Assembly (NCBI GenBank): GCA_001414345.1
Contig: LLCB01000061.1
Coordinates: 156,697-220,696 of the forward strand
Direction of reading: 5' to 3'
Origin: Hymenoscyphus infarciens
Lineage: Eukaryota; Ascomycota; Leotiomycetes; Helotiales; Helotiaceae
Length of the DNA: 64,000 bases
Part shown: positions 45,940-59,758 of the stretch, piece after piece
How positions within the stretch are numbered: position 1 is the first letter of the stretch
Layout of the letters: every line of letters starts with the position of its first letter
Notes under the pieces: generated by a model
What the model saw: the letters and a program-made list of their open reading frames with translations, nothing else
The model's database searches: none
What the model was told of the DNA's origin: nothing
Made by a program: the position numbers and the translations under genes

Positions 45940-47822
45940 AGAATCAAATACAATGATACCCAGATTGTATTGGAGTTTGGAATGGTATCGGCCGGAATTC
46001 GTCTGGTATTTCAGTTCTTCCACCAGTAAGTACTTGCCTGTCTAGGGTGAGATGAGCTGCTTTTTTTCGGGGAGTTCATGAGACGAGTTTGATGCTTGCT
46101 TGTTGTGACTCGTGAGAGGGAGGGTGAGCAAGTTCCAGCCCAATCTGAACTTGTCCCGTCAAGTATTCTTCCGATCCGAACTTTTTTCTTCTCTCCGTCA
46201 AACAACCTCGACACACAAGGACTGGCCCACGGGGAAAACAGCGCCTTCGTCTGGACCTTTTGCTTCAAATGATAACAAAGACCACCGGGTAAACTACGAG
46301 TAAGTGTTTTCCTGCAACGTGGGTATTCTCCATGCAGGCTTTCTACCTGGTGGAATAGCAGTAGTCACATATCTGCTGGTGCCATGCCTGCTGAAGATTT
46401 CCACGTTGATGGTGAACATCATTTATGCGCCTCAGGGGGTGTTTGCCAATCCGACTGCAATGGTTTCTTACGTGTTTGACCAGCATACGGGAGAGGACGA
46501 CTTGATTGGCCAATGAGTTTAATAGAATTCCAGCCATCGCCCGGGATACCAAATCCATGGCTACCAATCGGGGTGACGAACGACGAACGACGAACGACGA
46601 ACTTCTGAGTAGAAAATTCCAGTAAACAAACAATTCCCCTTTGGCTCGCCTCACAATATAAGAATAAATAATATTATTCATGAGACGTGGAGGCTCCAAG
46701 GTGTGACCCTCGTATCGAGTGACACTTGTGACTTTTGTACATGGGCAACAGGCCAATCCCAGGTCGTGAATTTTTCAGGAGGCACGCTTCAGTCAGGTAT
46801 CCCCGGTACAGCAAACAAAACGGGGAGGAGGCACCGAAAAGGAGATGAGGTGACCCCATTCGCGCGCCCACCATCTGATCTCTGATCTCCCTTTTTGTCC
46901 TGTGACTCCTGTCGAAATATCTTATCTTTTCCTTCACACTGTTGAAGCTTCAGACTCGTCAGCTACCATTAATTCGCGCAGCTTGTTGCACCGTCACTCA
47001 TTTGAAGCGCCGGACATTTTGTTTCCCCTTGGTAAGTTTTGCGCTCTTAACGGTGGTCTCATATACCTCGAAAGCCCCCTGGGTGTGCGACAGCATCCGA
47101 GCCTGGTGTCTGGCTGGCTGGCTGGCTTCAATTCCAAGATCGTCATCTCTAACCTATCGTGTAGGTCGAGGACCATACACACTCTTTTGCCCGCACAAAC
47201 AAATCGTCCTCGTCGACTCCTCATTCCGTACATAGACTATACACCACCATACTTGAAACACAAATTCAGTTAATAGGACTCCATCCGCATCGCGACACAC
47301 CTCCGTAGTCAGAAACTCCGTACGGGTCTGTCACAGCCACCAAGCTTAGTTAGGCTTTCGTACAACACATCTTTTTCCCCCTGCGCGGCAGGTTCACCCG
47401 TGCGACTATCTCAATCGATCGCAAGAGGATTCACTCTCTCATCCTATACGCATCACCGATTCACACCATTTCCATCTCGAGAAAATTAATTCTGATTTGT
47501 CCGGACCGCCGAGGATTCGACCACTTCGGACCACTTTCGCGACCGTACCTAATTAGCGATTCTAAGATTTCGCCCAACCTCCTCACCACAACAACAATCC
47601 GACATCCACCACCACGCTCGTTAATAGGGGGACAGTTGCGATACCCCTTCGACGCGCGACCGCGAGCAGCAATACATCATCGTTTCAATTGATTGCAGCA
47701 GAGTTATGGAATAACGTCGTGATTGACCGGTGCGAATCTCGAAGGTGAAGCAGGACGACACGCCACCTGCGAAACGGCCGTCGAGTATCGTGAAGCAAGG
47801 AGAACGACGGCGGGACACAGCG
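45940..47822. other. Intergenic and RAX2 upstream region
   Basis: No convincing gene. Contains four perfect copies of GACGAAC (46575-46602). The last 500 bp upstream of RAX2 are GC-moderate and probably promoter and leader; the RAX2 frame is open back to 47730, but the codon there is GTG. Confidence 0.5.
46575..46602. repeat. 7-bp tandem repeat, four copies
   Basis: GACGAAC repeated four times without change. Confidence 0.9.
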
Positions 47823-50800
47823 ATGAGGCTCTCTTCATGGTGGAGCTCAGTGGGGGACTTACCGCCATTATTACGACATGGACTTCTCCTTGCCTCTTTC
47901 GCGCCATTGGGGCACGCGATAACATTCAACTCGATACCCTCGGATAATCTCGATCTATCGAAACTGGGTCGAGTAGGGTTGGCGGGAGATTTTGACAGCA
48001 TATCACTTTATCAATTTCAAGGGCAGCGTCAGGGTGGCAATACCAGTTCTTCCATACTTACTAGGTTTCCCAATGGCGCCTTCGATCAATTGGCATCGTC
48101 CGATGGGATTATAGAGGCAATGTGCTCATTTACTTTAAAGAACGGATCTATGGCGGGAGTGGTGGTAGGAGGTAATTTTACGAGTTTGGGGGGCATAGAA
48201 TCACCCGCCGTAGCGATGTTCAACCCGAATACCTCTGCGATTATACCTCTTACTGGGCTCATTGGTAAGGTCAATGCTCTGCTGTGCGATTCATCTTCGA
48301 ATAAGGTCTACGTTGGAGGTAATTTAAGAGGAGCAAATTCGACGAACGCCATTGCGTGGGTTGGCGGCCAAGGTTGGGAAAACCTTCCTTTCCAAGGATT
48401 CAATGGTCCAGTCACGTCGATTTCTAAGGCTTCGAGTGGCAATATCATATTTGGAGGATCGTTCACTGGATTGGGAAATACGACTACCCCAAGCAACCCA
48501 GATCAACAGGTTATCAACATTTCTGGTGCCAACATCACTGCCGTCTCATCAACAACCACAACGGGGCTCAGCGATCCCAAAAATATCGTTTGTAAAACCA
48601 GCGGAACGGATGGAACAGGGAATACTTGGCTTTTGGCGGACAACACTCCAGGCGCCTGGAAGGCAAGTTTTGGCTTTGGGTTTCAACCAACGAAATTGCG
48701 CCTCTACAATACCCATCTGGATGGAAGGGGCACAAAGACGTGGAGGTATACGGCTCAACCGATTAACGGCATCCTGAACTTTACCTACATCGATCCTTCG
48801 ACTGGACAAAATGCTTCTTGTTCCTCCGAGTGCCCTCTGAGCGACAACAGCACCTTGAAATTCCAGGACTTTCATTTTGTCAATGTCATTGGCATGGACG
48901 GGTTTCAAATTGATATATCAGCTTTTTATGGCAATGGAGGGGGGCTCAATGGAATTGAGCTCTTCGAGGACGACATCTTCTCTTATGCTGTCAACAGCTT
49001 CAATGAGCCAACCTGCGCCAATATCCAGATTGCTTCAAACGCCAGCTCTACCGGCCCATGGACTGTCCAACCATCTGGGGGAAGTGCATCCGACTATCTC
49101 ACAGCCACCGCTGGAACATCTACATCAGTAAATGTCGTATTTAAGCCAGATATCAAGCAATCAGGAGATTATTCGGTCAACATCTACACACCTGGATGCA
49201 ACCAGGATGACACCTGTTCTACGCGCGGTCGTGTCAACATCACAGGCATTATGGCCAGTGGTAATACTAATTCAACCTTCAGTACCGAAATATTTCAGAC
49301 AAACCTGTTTGACAAATACGATCAGATATACTCGGGACATATTGAAGCTGGTAGCAGTTCCTTCCAGGCATCCGTCACTCTCTCGCCTAGCGCTGGTCAA
49401 AACAATCCCAATCTTAGAGTTGTGGCCCAACGAGTGGGCTTCATCTTAACGTCCCCGTCCACTGGTGGGCTCAACAATATATTCGAATATAACCCAAATG
49501 AGGCTGTGATCAATACTTCCGATTTTGCCAATTCAACTTTCGATAAAGCGGGCATTAGTATTGGAGTGGGCTCGGGTGTAAACACGTTAACAACTTCCGG
49601 CACCACCACGTTCGTAGGAGGTAACTTCTCAACCGATGCCTTCCAAAACATCCTCTCCATCACGGACTCTGGAGCCGCAGCTCTGACTGGGGGTAGCTTG
49701 AATGGGGAGGTGTTAGCTACTTTTGTCAATGGATCTTCCTTGTATGTTGGTGGGAAGTTTACCAACACAAATACATCCAGCGTAACCGGATTGGGCCACG
49801 TTGCTGTATACGATACTTCGAAGAACACATGGGCTGCATTGGGGGCTGGCGTTAACGGCTTGGTAACCGATATCGTACCACTATCATTCAATGTCACGGC
49901 AAATGTACCCGAGGTAGTATTGACAATGACTGGAGAATTCACTCAAATACTCGCCTTTGGAAGCAACACGGCCATATCAGTCTCCGGCTTTGCAATTTGG
50001 GTGCCATCTCGCAACAACTGGCTCCAGAATGTGAATCCATCAGCCATTATAACCGGGTCTCTTACTGCTGCTGTTGATCTTCCCGATGGAGGCTCTCTAT
50101 TTGCCGGCGCTCTCTCCTCTTCGCAGTTTAATTCTAACGGAGTGGTGCAGCTGTCCGCTACGTCAGGGAAATCTTCTTTGAGTACATTTCCTGTAGCTAT
50201 CAAACAACAGACATCGGGATCTTCAAGCACAATCACAAAAAGAGCAACCGGTGGCCAAAACGTTACAGGTGTCGTCACTGGGCTTTTTTATAAGAATACG
50301 ACCACCAACACCAACATTACTATTCTCGGTGGCCATTTTACTGCGACAGGCACCAGTGGCTCCGATATCAACAACCTGCTGTTCATCAATAGCTCGAACG
50401 CCGATGCAGTTACTGGTGTCGGCAGTCAAATATCGAACGACTCGACCATTCTAGCTCTAGCACTTATGGGCGATACTCTTTGGGCCGGCGGATCTCTCAG
50501 TGGAAACATTAATAACGCAGATGTAAATGGCTTGTTCTCATACGACCTTAAGACTTCAACATTTGGCGTCCAACCACCAGCCCTTTCCGGCACCGCTGCT
50601 GCTGTCAATGCTATTGCTGTTAGACCTGGCACCACCGATGTCTATGTTGGTGGAAGTTTCTCATCAGCTGGATCTCTTCAATGCCCTGGGGTTTGTGTCT
50701 TCACCACCTCTGCAACTCGGTGGGATAGACCGGGATCTAATATTGCTGGCATTGCCTATGCTATGATGTGGCAGTCAGCCACTTCGTTGATTGTTGCTGG

Positions 50801-51585
50801 GGAGCTTGCTGTCAATGGCGGTAATGTTTCTGTGGCAATCTACGACACGAAAGCCCAGAACTGGACCATGGCCACTGGTGCAAACACTATTCCAGGACCT
50901 GTTACCGCCATGACTACAGCCAGCGATGATGCTACCCAGTTATGGGTAGGTGGGACTGCCACAAACGGTTCTGCCTTTCTCATGAAGTTTGACGGGACCA
51001 TTTGGAACTCAGTTGGCAACGTATTTGGAAGTGGAACAACAATCCAGTCTTTAGAGGTTTTGCCTCTTACCGCAGACCATGCATCATCCAGCCTCCTCTC
51101 AACTAGGCAAGCACTCATGATTACGGGTTCATTAATGGTACCCGGGTTTGGCAACGCCTCCGCTGTCATCTTCAATGGCACAACTCTCCAGCCCTTCGCA
51201 CTCACCAGTAGTAGTTCCTCGAAAACTGGTGGCAGCATCTCTCAACTTTTCTCGGAGAAACAGACTTCCTTTGCACCAACACGTAAGTTTAAAAATTGTC
51301 CAATATTCCCGGCTCCTGCTAATCTGATATTTAGGCTCGCGTATTGCAAGAGGCTTTGTTGTTCTGATAGCATTGGCCATCGCGCTGGGCCTGATCTTCC
51401 TTATCGTTGTCGCCGGTGTTGTCGCTGAACGTGTCCGAAGAAAACGAGATGGCTACATGCCAGCACCAACATCGAGTTATGACAGAGACAGCAAGATAGG
51501 AATGTCAAGGATACCGCCCGAACAACTGTTCGGGTCCCTTGGTCAAGGTCGAAGTCAAGTCGAGAAGCAGTCGACACGGATATGA
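47823..51585 (+). CDS. RAX2-like cortical polarity marker
   Basis: Type I membrane protein that marks growth sites; in yeast Rax2 works with Rax1 in bipolar budding, and in hyphal fungi in polarised growth. Two exons, 47823-51282 and 51335-51585, with a 52-nt GT-AG intron just before the membrane segment; 1236 aa. ATG 47823 was chosen because it begins a signal peptide (LLRHGLLLASFAPLGHA). The ectodomain is Ser/Thr/Asn-rich with many N-glycosylation sites and repeated Kelch-like GG-x-F strands (VVVGGNFTSLGG, IFGGSFTGLGNT, FVGGNFST, VYVGGSFSSAG), as in the family. A transmembrane helix follows at about 1161-1183 (VVLIALAIALGLIFLIVVAG), then the stop-transfer RVRRKR and a cytosolic tail of about 50 residues. 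Length matches homologues. Confidence 0.93.
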
Positions 51586-52478
51586 AAGATGATTTTAATT
51601 AATGGCGTACTGGACATAATTGGCGTTCTGGATAGGCTGAAATTGTGGGCCTTTTTTCTTACACTTCTTAACGATGCTTATTTTGCGGCATACACTTTTC
51701 GGCGTTCCCCTCTTTTTACAACACCCTAAAGGAGCAAGGCGACCCAACCCCTCGCTTTACTTCCGAGATAACACCACACGGCCCTTGAGCATTTTAGTTG
51801 CTGGATCTACGATACCTTCGTACTTATATTTTTCCTTTTTTGTTACAAACCATTTTGAGATACGGAGAGCCTAATGTTTAGAGCTACTACCACTTGTTTT
51901 TCCTTTTCTTTTTGCTTCTCACACTCACAAAAACTCTCACCAATCTTCTCTCTTTGTAAGATATATCTTCGCACTGGCCCCCGTCCTATGGCTGTGCACT
52001 TTTGCTATAGAGGAGATTTTCCTCTGGTTGTATTTTCGAGGGTGGATAGGGGGAATAGATGGATGGTCTTAATGTATAAGAAGGGAGACGTAGGGGCAGA
52101 TCTTGAGCTTAGCTTTTTGTGGGGATGATTAGTAAATGAAGATCAGGTGATTTGTGTGTGTCCTCTATAGTGTTGGTTGTGTTTTTGATAACTGTGGTTG
52201 TCTTTTTAATTTCTTATTCGACAGGTTCGTGATACGTATAGGTGCCAGCTGCCGATTTTTGTTTCTCGCCTACTACCCTGTTGCTTCGTCAAACATATTA
52301 CTAAAGATGACAATACTGACTCCTAGATTTTCCGCAGTTATCGTCGCCTATGACGCTGGAACAACTCCTAGTACATGTAATCGTAAATAATTGTATTCAG
52401 TGGGAAGCTTTATTGAATGAGTCAAGTTACAACTTTTTCCTAATTGAATTCCTTGGGATAAACGGAATTTTGAGAATT
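51586..52478. other. 3' flank of RAX2
   Basis: No gene recognised before the transposon insertion at 52481. Confidence 0.5.
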
Positions 52479-52480
52479 TA

Positions 52481-53890
52481 CAGTGAGTTGCGAGTTAAGC
52501 TTCCCTTTTAACGATATTTCATAAACCGTGCGTTTTTAGAATTATTTTCTTTACCTAGACACTCTTTCCTTCTTTACTTAATAATAACGTATGTTATTAT
52601 ATCCTCGAGAAAAGATAATAAGAGCTCTATACCCCTTTCCTTACTCTATAAACTTTTTAGCAGTGTAGTCGATAGTATTATCGTGATAAAATACTATAGT
52701 ATTTTAGATTAATATATTATCATGATATCCTAGTAGTATATATCCTAATACGCTATAATACGATCGTAATATTGTGATATCAAACGGTATATCTTTTAAG
52801 AACTCGTAAGCGCTAAAACCCACTTTTTCTTAAAATAAGGCTATTTACACTTTTTCTATATACTCTTTTATCACTTACTTATTACTAAACTTCGTATTAT
52901 ATACTTTATTAAATAAAGATTAAGCGTATACTAGAACGCTTAGCTTTATTTGTTTTAACTAATATAATCGTTTTATAGAATTATATATATAATTTAGCTA
53001 GTATTTAGACTAAATTATTTTTTATTCATTAATTTAGTTAATCTTTATATATAATTAAAGAGTAAAATCTAATAAATTTAATATACTAGTTTTTATATCT
53101 ATTCTAGCTATTAATCTAACGTTATTATCGTCGAATTAGTACTTAGTATTAATAGATTTTTAGACATGTTTTCTGCTTATATAGGCTATATTTATTACTT
53201 TATATTACTCGGTTTAGTTTAAGAGCTATTTATATGATTCTTTTTTTAAAATACTCTATTTAAATAGATCTATAATTCTAGCTATTTAGCACTATATTTT
53301 TAGCACTATACGTTATACTATATAGTTTTAAAAGATGAGGCTAAAAAGAAGTAGAGTTAAAATCTAGAGTAAAAAGCTTAAATATTTAGGCTTAGCAATA
53401 CTACGATATTATCATAATATCGATTAAAATACTAATAATATAAAGGATAATATTATTAGATATCGTAGTATTTAAATAGTATAAATAGTACGTATTAAAG
53501 TGGGTTTCTAACAATATATCGTGGTAGTATAATATTGTAAATACTATCGACTACACTGCTTTTTAGGAAGAAAACAGACACTTAGATAAATGTCTAAATT
53601 TTTATAGGGTCTTAGTAGAATTATAGAGGTATGAAAATCTTTCTTATAAAAGGGGGTTTTCTAAGAAGAAAGTATTATTAAGTTTATTCTTAATATACTT
53701 GCTTAGATATAGTAATAAATAGAAAGGAGGTAAAAGAAGATATAGTAGTTCTTTCTAGCCAGGTCTTATAACTTAAAGAGCACTTTAGTTTTCTGTTTTC
53801 TAAAATAAATAAGAAAGAAAAAAAATATTCTAAAAACGCATAGTTTATAAAAATTATCGTCAAAGGGGAAGCTTAACTCGTAACTCACTA
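52481..53890. mobile_element. Mariner-like element carrying a nested insertion
   Basis: Outer ends are inverted repeats of about 70 bp: CAGTGAGTTGCGAGTTAAGC at the left and its complement, with transitions, at the right (53824-53890, ending CACTA). TA lies on both sides (52479-52480, 53891-53892), as for Tc1/mariner. It is interrupted by a hAT-like element (52661-53558); without that and its duplicated target it would be about 504 bp. Very AT-rich, with no transposase frame: a RIP-degraded, non-autonomous copy. Confidence 0.75.
52661..53558. mobile_element. hAT-like element nested in the mariner-like copy
   Basis: An 898-bp element starting CAGTGTAGTCGATAGTATT and ending in the exact complement, flanked by a perfect 8-bp direct repeat CTTTTTAG (52653-52660 and 53559-53566). 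An 8-bp duplication and CAGTG ends point to the hAT superfamily. The interior is AT-rich with further internal inverted repeats and no ORF. Confidence 0.85.
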
Positions 53891-53892
53891 TA

Positions 53893-55934
53893 GTATATAA
53901 ATTATTAGAGAGGAGAATTAGAAGGTACCTACATCATACTTTCTATGATTAACCCTCCATCCAAACCAACAGAAATCATACAACCCAACTAAGGAATGAA
54001 ATGATGTGGAAAGAAGAAGAAAAAGAAGAAAGAAATTGAACTCAAAAATGGAACCCAGAACATCATACACTCACTCCCCTTACAAAGCAAGCAAATTATC
54101 TTGTCCATTCTTCCCTCCCTTGCTCCTATCATAACACAACTCACTAACTCCAGCAACCTCCTTTCATGTTGAGAGTACACTATGCTACAGAGACTTTGAT
54201 CACTTCCCCAGGCCAACACTTCCACGTTGCTTCCTGGGATAACGGCTTGAGTGGACCTACTTTCATTAGTTGTCGTTGTAACTTCAGCGTTGAAGTTTGT
54301 GACTGCGTTGGTGGTAAGTGAGGTAACGGAGGTAATGGGAAAAAAAGCTTTAGGACCAGTCGCCGCCATCGACGTCCACCTTTTCAATGATGGAGATATT
54401 GAGGACTTGGAAATATGCCCTATTACATGATTTCTTCACACGTGTATTAAAAATCGTAGGCAAGTATGCAATGGTGATGCTACATTATGGTTTCGATTCC
54501 ACTTGACCAATGACAAGTCATGGCAACGGAAGTACCTGCAAGTGCAGGTCCTATATTGTTTTGGGCGGTATATTTCGGGTAAACCCCTGTAAATACGTTA
54601 CATGGTCAGTTGAGAGTGTTCCTGAAGGCTAGAGCTACGGTAGGTTCTATAACAGGGTGGTTTTATGGAGAGGTAATTCTCGAACGCGTCAGTGAAGATC
54701 CGTATATTCGCTTCCATATTCCTGGAGGGTGTTATCTGGAAGTTGGATGAAAACCCGAGGAGTCCAGTGTGGTCATCGGGAAAGTTACAGGGCCGGGTTT
54801 AGGAAAAACAAGCGACAGATAAGTTCATGGTGTTCAGCCTAGTGCAAGACTGCCAGCTGATGTTGTAGATTTTTGTTCCCGGGCGAAATGTAGCAAATTC
54901 GAGTCTGATCATTATTGTTAGCGAAGTTCTCCAAGTCAGTTTACTTTCGTCAATCAATTTATGAAATGTGGGCTGCTGAACATTGTTCTCTCGAGTAGTC
55001 ACCGAGTTCCAATTTTGCCATGCGCAAGCACCTCATATTCCAGTTCACCTTTTGGTTGACAGAATCTTCGATACTTTCGCGGATCCCTCTTGTGTTATCT
55101 TTGGCTATGATTTCCGCCAGAGGTGTCTCTAAATCTCACGCAAGTAGAACAATTTAAACGAAAAGGACGTCCGGGAAAGGTTATTTCATTTAGTGCGGAC
55201 ATTATGCAGGTAGTGGGTAGCGCTTGTGAAGGCTGGAATGAGAACAAAAGAGATAAAAGTCAAATCACATTAAGAATAACAACCTTATATGTGCCATAAT
55301 ATACCCTTCGAAATCTGGAGACGAAACAACACAATTCCTCATAAGTTTATCATGATCGTAACCGAGGTAAAACTCGGCTCACCAACCTGTAACCCGGCAT
55401 AGGATCTCATGATCCTCATTCTTACTGTAACCCCAGAAAATGTTCATATCTGTGATGTGCCACATCCAGCTTGTTGCTTCTTTATAACTGGCACCAAGAA
55501 ACAGCCCCTCGCCCCACACATGCAGCAGAAGTCTCGCTTAACCCCATAAGACTCACCAGCCAACCACGTCTCCGCGGACTGGCGTCGAACGTAATTCTTT
55601 AAAAAGTGGCCTGATGAATTTCACGACCTTTTCCTGAATTTCGGTAATTTTTCTAAATCGGATGCAAAAATGGTTCGAGGTTGTGGTGGGCATGGCCGAA
55701 GACAGAAGTTTGGGTCCCCGATCGTCGATCGCTGCTTGCAGGGTACCCATCGGAGGCAATGCCGGTCTTCAGAAAGCATTTCAATTTTCTAGAATTTTTA
55801 TATATAATTTCTATATAGTACATCGCTGTTTTTTTGAGAAGTACAAATTTCGAAGTCGAGAAAAAGAAAAAAATTCACAATCACAATCATCAACACATTT
55901 GAATAACCAACGTTACACAAGAACTTACTCCTTG
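53893..55934. other. Intergenic
   Basis: No supportable gene. A minus-strand frame at 54,387-53,989 ends in a run of Phe codons and looks spurious. The last 150 bp before 55,935 hold a TATA-like TTTTTATATATAA and an A-rich leader, probably the bHLH promoter and 5' UTR. Confidence 0.5.
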
Positions 55935-57053
55935 ATGACCACCACATACATACCAGATATTGGGGAAGCTATGGCACAAAACCACGTACTTGCTTGTCCT
56001 CCATGCTCTTTCCCCCTTTCAACTCAACAAACTACACAATCAAAACAAGTTACACCACCACCACAGAATGACTACCTACCAACATCATCTCAGTCTGACA
56101 ACGACCTAGAATCATGGCCTCTTTCACCGTGGTCTTCAGACATCAACCAAACAATGACACAGACCAAATTTGAAGACTATCTAAAGTGTCCACCCCTCTC
56201 ACCAGACTTATACACTCCCATCAGCACCGAAGCCATGAACTATTTCGACGCAAGTTTCAAAACGGCAGCCTCACCCAATTGTTACACTCCCCTTTCCACT
56301 TCCACTTCCACGTCCACTTCGACGCTTGGAAACTTCCAAGGAAGCAACGACACCTTGCTTCCGGCAGGCCAAAATCTCTGGGAGAAACAAACCTCACCTC
56401 ACCTATTTCACTTTTCACCACCACTCCCCTCAGATGTGGAAGATACAAAGATGGGGCAAGAAGGGATTGACCCGACACGATCACAGATTTTCATTCCCAG
56501 ATTACCCTCACCCATTTTAGAATCCTTCCCGGACATGGGCCATATAGTCTTGTCATCCAAACGCAACTCGGCAATCCCCAAAACAAAATCATCACCCCAA
56601 CACCCGCCGACAACCCGGAGAAGTTCCCGTCCAAAATCCCAGCAGAAGAAGCCTGGCTCCCTTGAACTTATAAATTCTTCAGGAATAAAAAAGTCGAAAC
56701 TTCCATCCCCACCACCATATGCACTCACATCGCCAAATCCAAGCCCAAGCACAAAAAGCAACACACCGCCCACTCGAAAAGCAACCCACAACCTCTGCGA
56801 GAAAAAGTACAGAAACAGATTGAACGGAGAGTTTTCCAAATTACTCAAAACCCTCCCACGAGAAATCGTCACAGCAGAGACCTCATCACCTTTTGGAGAC
56901 CCTTACGGTCAAGAAGATGAGAAACAGATAGGGAAAACGGAGATTTTGATTCTGGCGAAGAATTATATTGAGAACCTGGAAAGGGGGAATGAAGGGTTGG
57001 AAAAAGATTGCAGTTTTTTAGGTCGACGATTGAAGGGTATGGAGGAAATATAA
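55935..57053 (+). CDS. bHLH transcription factor
   Basis: Single exon, 372 aa from ATG 55935 (MTTTYIPDIGEAM). The frame is open upstream to 55662, but that part is not protein-like and lies over the promoter. The N-terminal 280 residues are Ser/Thr/Pro-rich, as in activation regions. The bHLH domain is at about 280-360: basic part HNLCEKKYRNRLN, helix 1 GEFSKLLKTLP, an unusually long loop with acidic residues (about 25 aa), then helix 2 KTEILILAKNYIENLE and a short C-terminal leucine/charged extension. The basic region has the His-Glu-Arg pattern for E-boxes and a Tyr (KKYR) where most bHLH have Arg, as in SREBP, but there are no membrane helices, so it is not a membrane-tethered SREBP. Target genes are unknown. 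Confidence 0.87.
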   Translation: MTTTYIPDIGEAMAQNHVLACPPCSFPLSTQQTTQSKQVTPPPQNDYLPTSSQSDNDLESWPLSPWSSDINQTMTQTKFEDYLKCPPLSPDLYTPISTEAMNYFDASFKTAASPNCYTPLSTSTSTSTSTLGNFQGSNDTLLPAGQNLWEKQTSPHLFHFSPPLPSDVEDTKMGQEGIDPTRSQIFIPRLPSPILESFPDMGHIVLSSKRNSAIPKTKSSPQHPPTTRRSSRPKSQQKKPGSLELINSSGIKKSKLPSPPPYALTSPNPSPSTKSNTPPTRKATHNLCEKKYRNRLNGEFSKLLKTLPREIVTAETSSPFGDPYGQEDEKQIGKTEILILAKNYIENLERGNEGLEKDCSFLGRRLKGMEEI

Positions 57054-59758
57054 CATGAGAATGAGAGGATAGGAGAGGATGTAATGGAATATGAGATAAT
57101 GAGAGAAGCCATGTTTTCTTTTACAGAACAACTTTTCATTTACTTTTTTTTCCTTCTTTTTTTCTGTCTTCTGTTTCTTTGAGCTCTAAAACCGAGAGCC
57201 TTTCGTTTGTCATTTTATAACCAGTGATTTCAGTTCCACCATCGAGTCTTTCTCCAAATTACCCTATCTCAATTCGTTCAAGTGCTTTAGGAGAATGCAC
57301 CATGACTTCATCGCAGGCAATTCAGGGGAGCTTCAACTCATTTTCGTTCCACACTCGACATGACCGAAGAGCCTCCAGCCTATAAAAGCGATAAATTGGC
57401 CGGCCTACGGAAGTTATCCGATTTGCCAGTCTTTGCAGCAGCAAAAACGGTAGAATTGGCAATGCATAATATCCCTGTGAAGACCCTAACGCCACCGGGA
57501 ATATGAGCCCGTTATTTCCACCCAAACACGTTGCCAGCTCGGCAATGAAAGTCATGAGTACACAACAACCTAGTTCCAAAAGAGAAATCAGATGTTCGTT
57601 ATTTCCTCTTCTCCCCGCTCTTCTTCACTTAAAAAGTAAAAATTCAACGTTGCAGTACCGAACTACCATCATTCCACGCCCTAGTAATTAAAAACACCAG
57701 GGGGATAAGGTACCATCTCATGTTCAAGGAACCAGCAACCATAGGGCAGAAACGGGCTACAGTACGAGCATGCATGCAGCAATAACCTAATCCGTAACAC
57801 AATATGGCACGTTACCCAGCAATCGGCAACGAATGCGGGTGACTTTTTCACAATCTAAACATCCTCCTCGTGTACGGAAGGATCCGCCGACTTTAGTACA
57901 TTCACATTAAAACCACAACAACGAATCTAAAAGTTACAAGTATCAATTTCAAGATTAACTAGCTTTTTTAGAATTGAGTGGCATTTTTTTCATATTTTTA
58001 TAGTTTTATTTCCCATTGTTAAAGCCTAGCAAGGGAAGGTTGCTGTAGGCACGAGCCTGTACTAAAATAGGCGGATCATTCCTTACACGAGGAGACATCT
58101 TCTATGACCCCAGATAAGAAAACTTTCAGAGTTGCACAGAATAGTGCTCGGGAGAGCTAAATAGGTTAGATCTGCAGCAGGTTTGTACCACGAGTTCACG
58201 TCCGCCTTTTTCGAAAGTAGGTGGGCGAGTACTTGTAAATACTGCAATGTCAAGTAAGCTTGTGCTTTGCCACATCTGTACATTTATTCATTTTCGGAAA
58301 TGCCACACATTCGCGTTAAAAAGTGTCATGAACTAATGGTGGATCGCTCACCAAAAAGGCGTTTCGAGCTGCATGTTGAATTGACATAACTGAAGAGAAA
58401 TACAGCACGCCTTCGTTCGTATCGATACAGAGGAAAACTTGAAGCTGAATTATTTCTCATTTACAATTGACAAAGGAAGGGTACTGAATGTCGCTTCTTG
58501 GCGGGTTTCTCTGAAGTCCATTCAAGTCCATGCCACCAATGCCCGGGAGGCGTTCGCTGAGATCTGAAGCAAGCCATGCAAAGAAAACAAATAAGAGAGT
58601 CTGTTTCGGGAAACCAGTATGACATTTTCAAGGAGCAACCTTATTTATCTGTCGCCTGTGTTAAGAACATGACTTTTAGCTTAGAAATCTGCTTTCTAAA
58701 TGACACCCAAACGATCAATATTCAACTAGAACATTCGCCACGCACTTTCCAAGCCTTCTTACTTGACTACACCACATAAGTTACACAGATTGGAATAGTC
58801 CACCCAATCATCTTTTGTTTGCTGATCATCTTCCGTGGGAGTAGAATTTCGATAAGAGTCGCTACCTGAGTCCCCCTACTTGTTTTCGTAATTCAGCGTA
58901 AACCACTCAGAGCCTTCGTATTGGATCTCTACTGCGGTCGAGTCTCTGCTGGCACATGCGAGATGCCCCTTTTCCAGTGATGCTCATATTGTAGTGTGAG
59001 TACCGGCTGCTTCAAGAGGTCATGTGTTGAAGCCGTACTAATAGCTCTGAATCCTGAAATAGCAACCGAAATGGCCTAGGAGACATCCCTATTTCCGTTG
59101 GTCGTGTTACGACCCTTGTAGCTTTGGCAGTCCTGTCTGAGGTTGTCTGCAAATTGAACTCGGAAGTGTACCTTAATCTGGACGACACGAGGATATACTT
59201 TAATGCTACAATTGCAAGTCTTACGACTCTCCTTCCTTTATCTACAAGCTTAGCCACATGTTGTTGAGACTAATTCACAAAATAGACCCTTGCGGTTGGT
59301 CGTTGTGTACCGGTACCTGCAGACGTTTACTTCGAAGCAAAACGCACTTTCGTTCCCGACAAATGCAAGCTCCAGGCAGTGCATGCAACCGCCAAAGTCC
59401 CTTCGGCGTTCTTGGGATCCCTTTTGAAAGCGATGGGACTTTCGGATCTTGCCGAATTGAAGTGTAATGGGTTTTATCACACTACACGCTCATTTCTGAA
59501 TATAGGCATGGGTATACTAGGTTGTTGATTCTCAGTGGTCTACAGTGTTAGGGCGCACATCTGGCTGGTTGCATGCTAACTCTTTTGGAATACGCTATGC
59601 CTCACCTGCCAGTGGAAATTATTGAATATAATAGAGAGGAAAGCTTCGCAGAGCTCGCTTATTTCCATCACAATATACGAGTTTCAAAGACCATAATTTA
59701 TGGAATTCTGAATAATTGAAATATAGATTTGAGAGATCCCTCATGCAAGACAAACTGT
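57054..59758. other. Gene-free stretch
   Basis: About 2.7 kb without a recognisable gene. Short frames (for example 58576-58779) show no motif. No tRNA or inverted repeat seen. Confidence 0.45.

Noticed and set aside
47730..47822. N-terminal extension of RAX2
   Set aside because: The upstream in-frame codon is GTG and the signal peptide begins at ATG 47823.
53989..54387. 132-codon minus-strand ORF
   Set aside because: Ends in a run of Phe codons from an A-rich tract and has no motif; start context is poor.
55662..55934. N-terminal extension of the bHLH protein
   Set aside because: Covers a TATA-like region and an A-rich leader; not protein-like.
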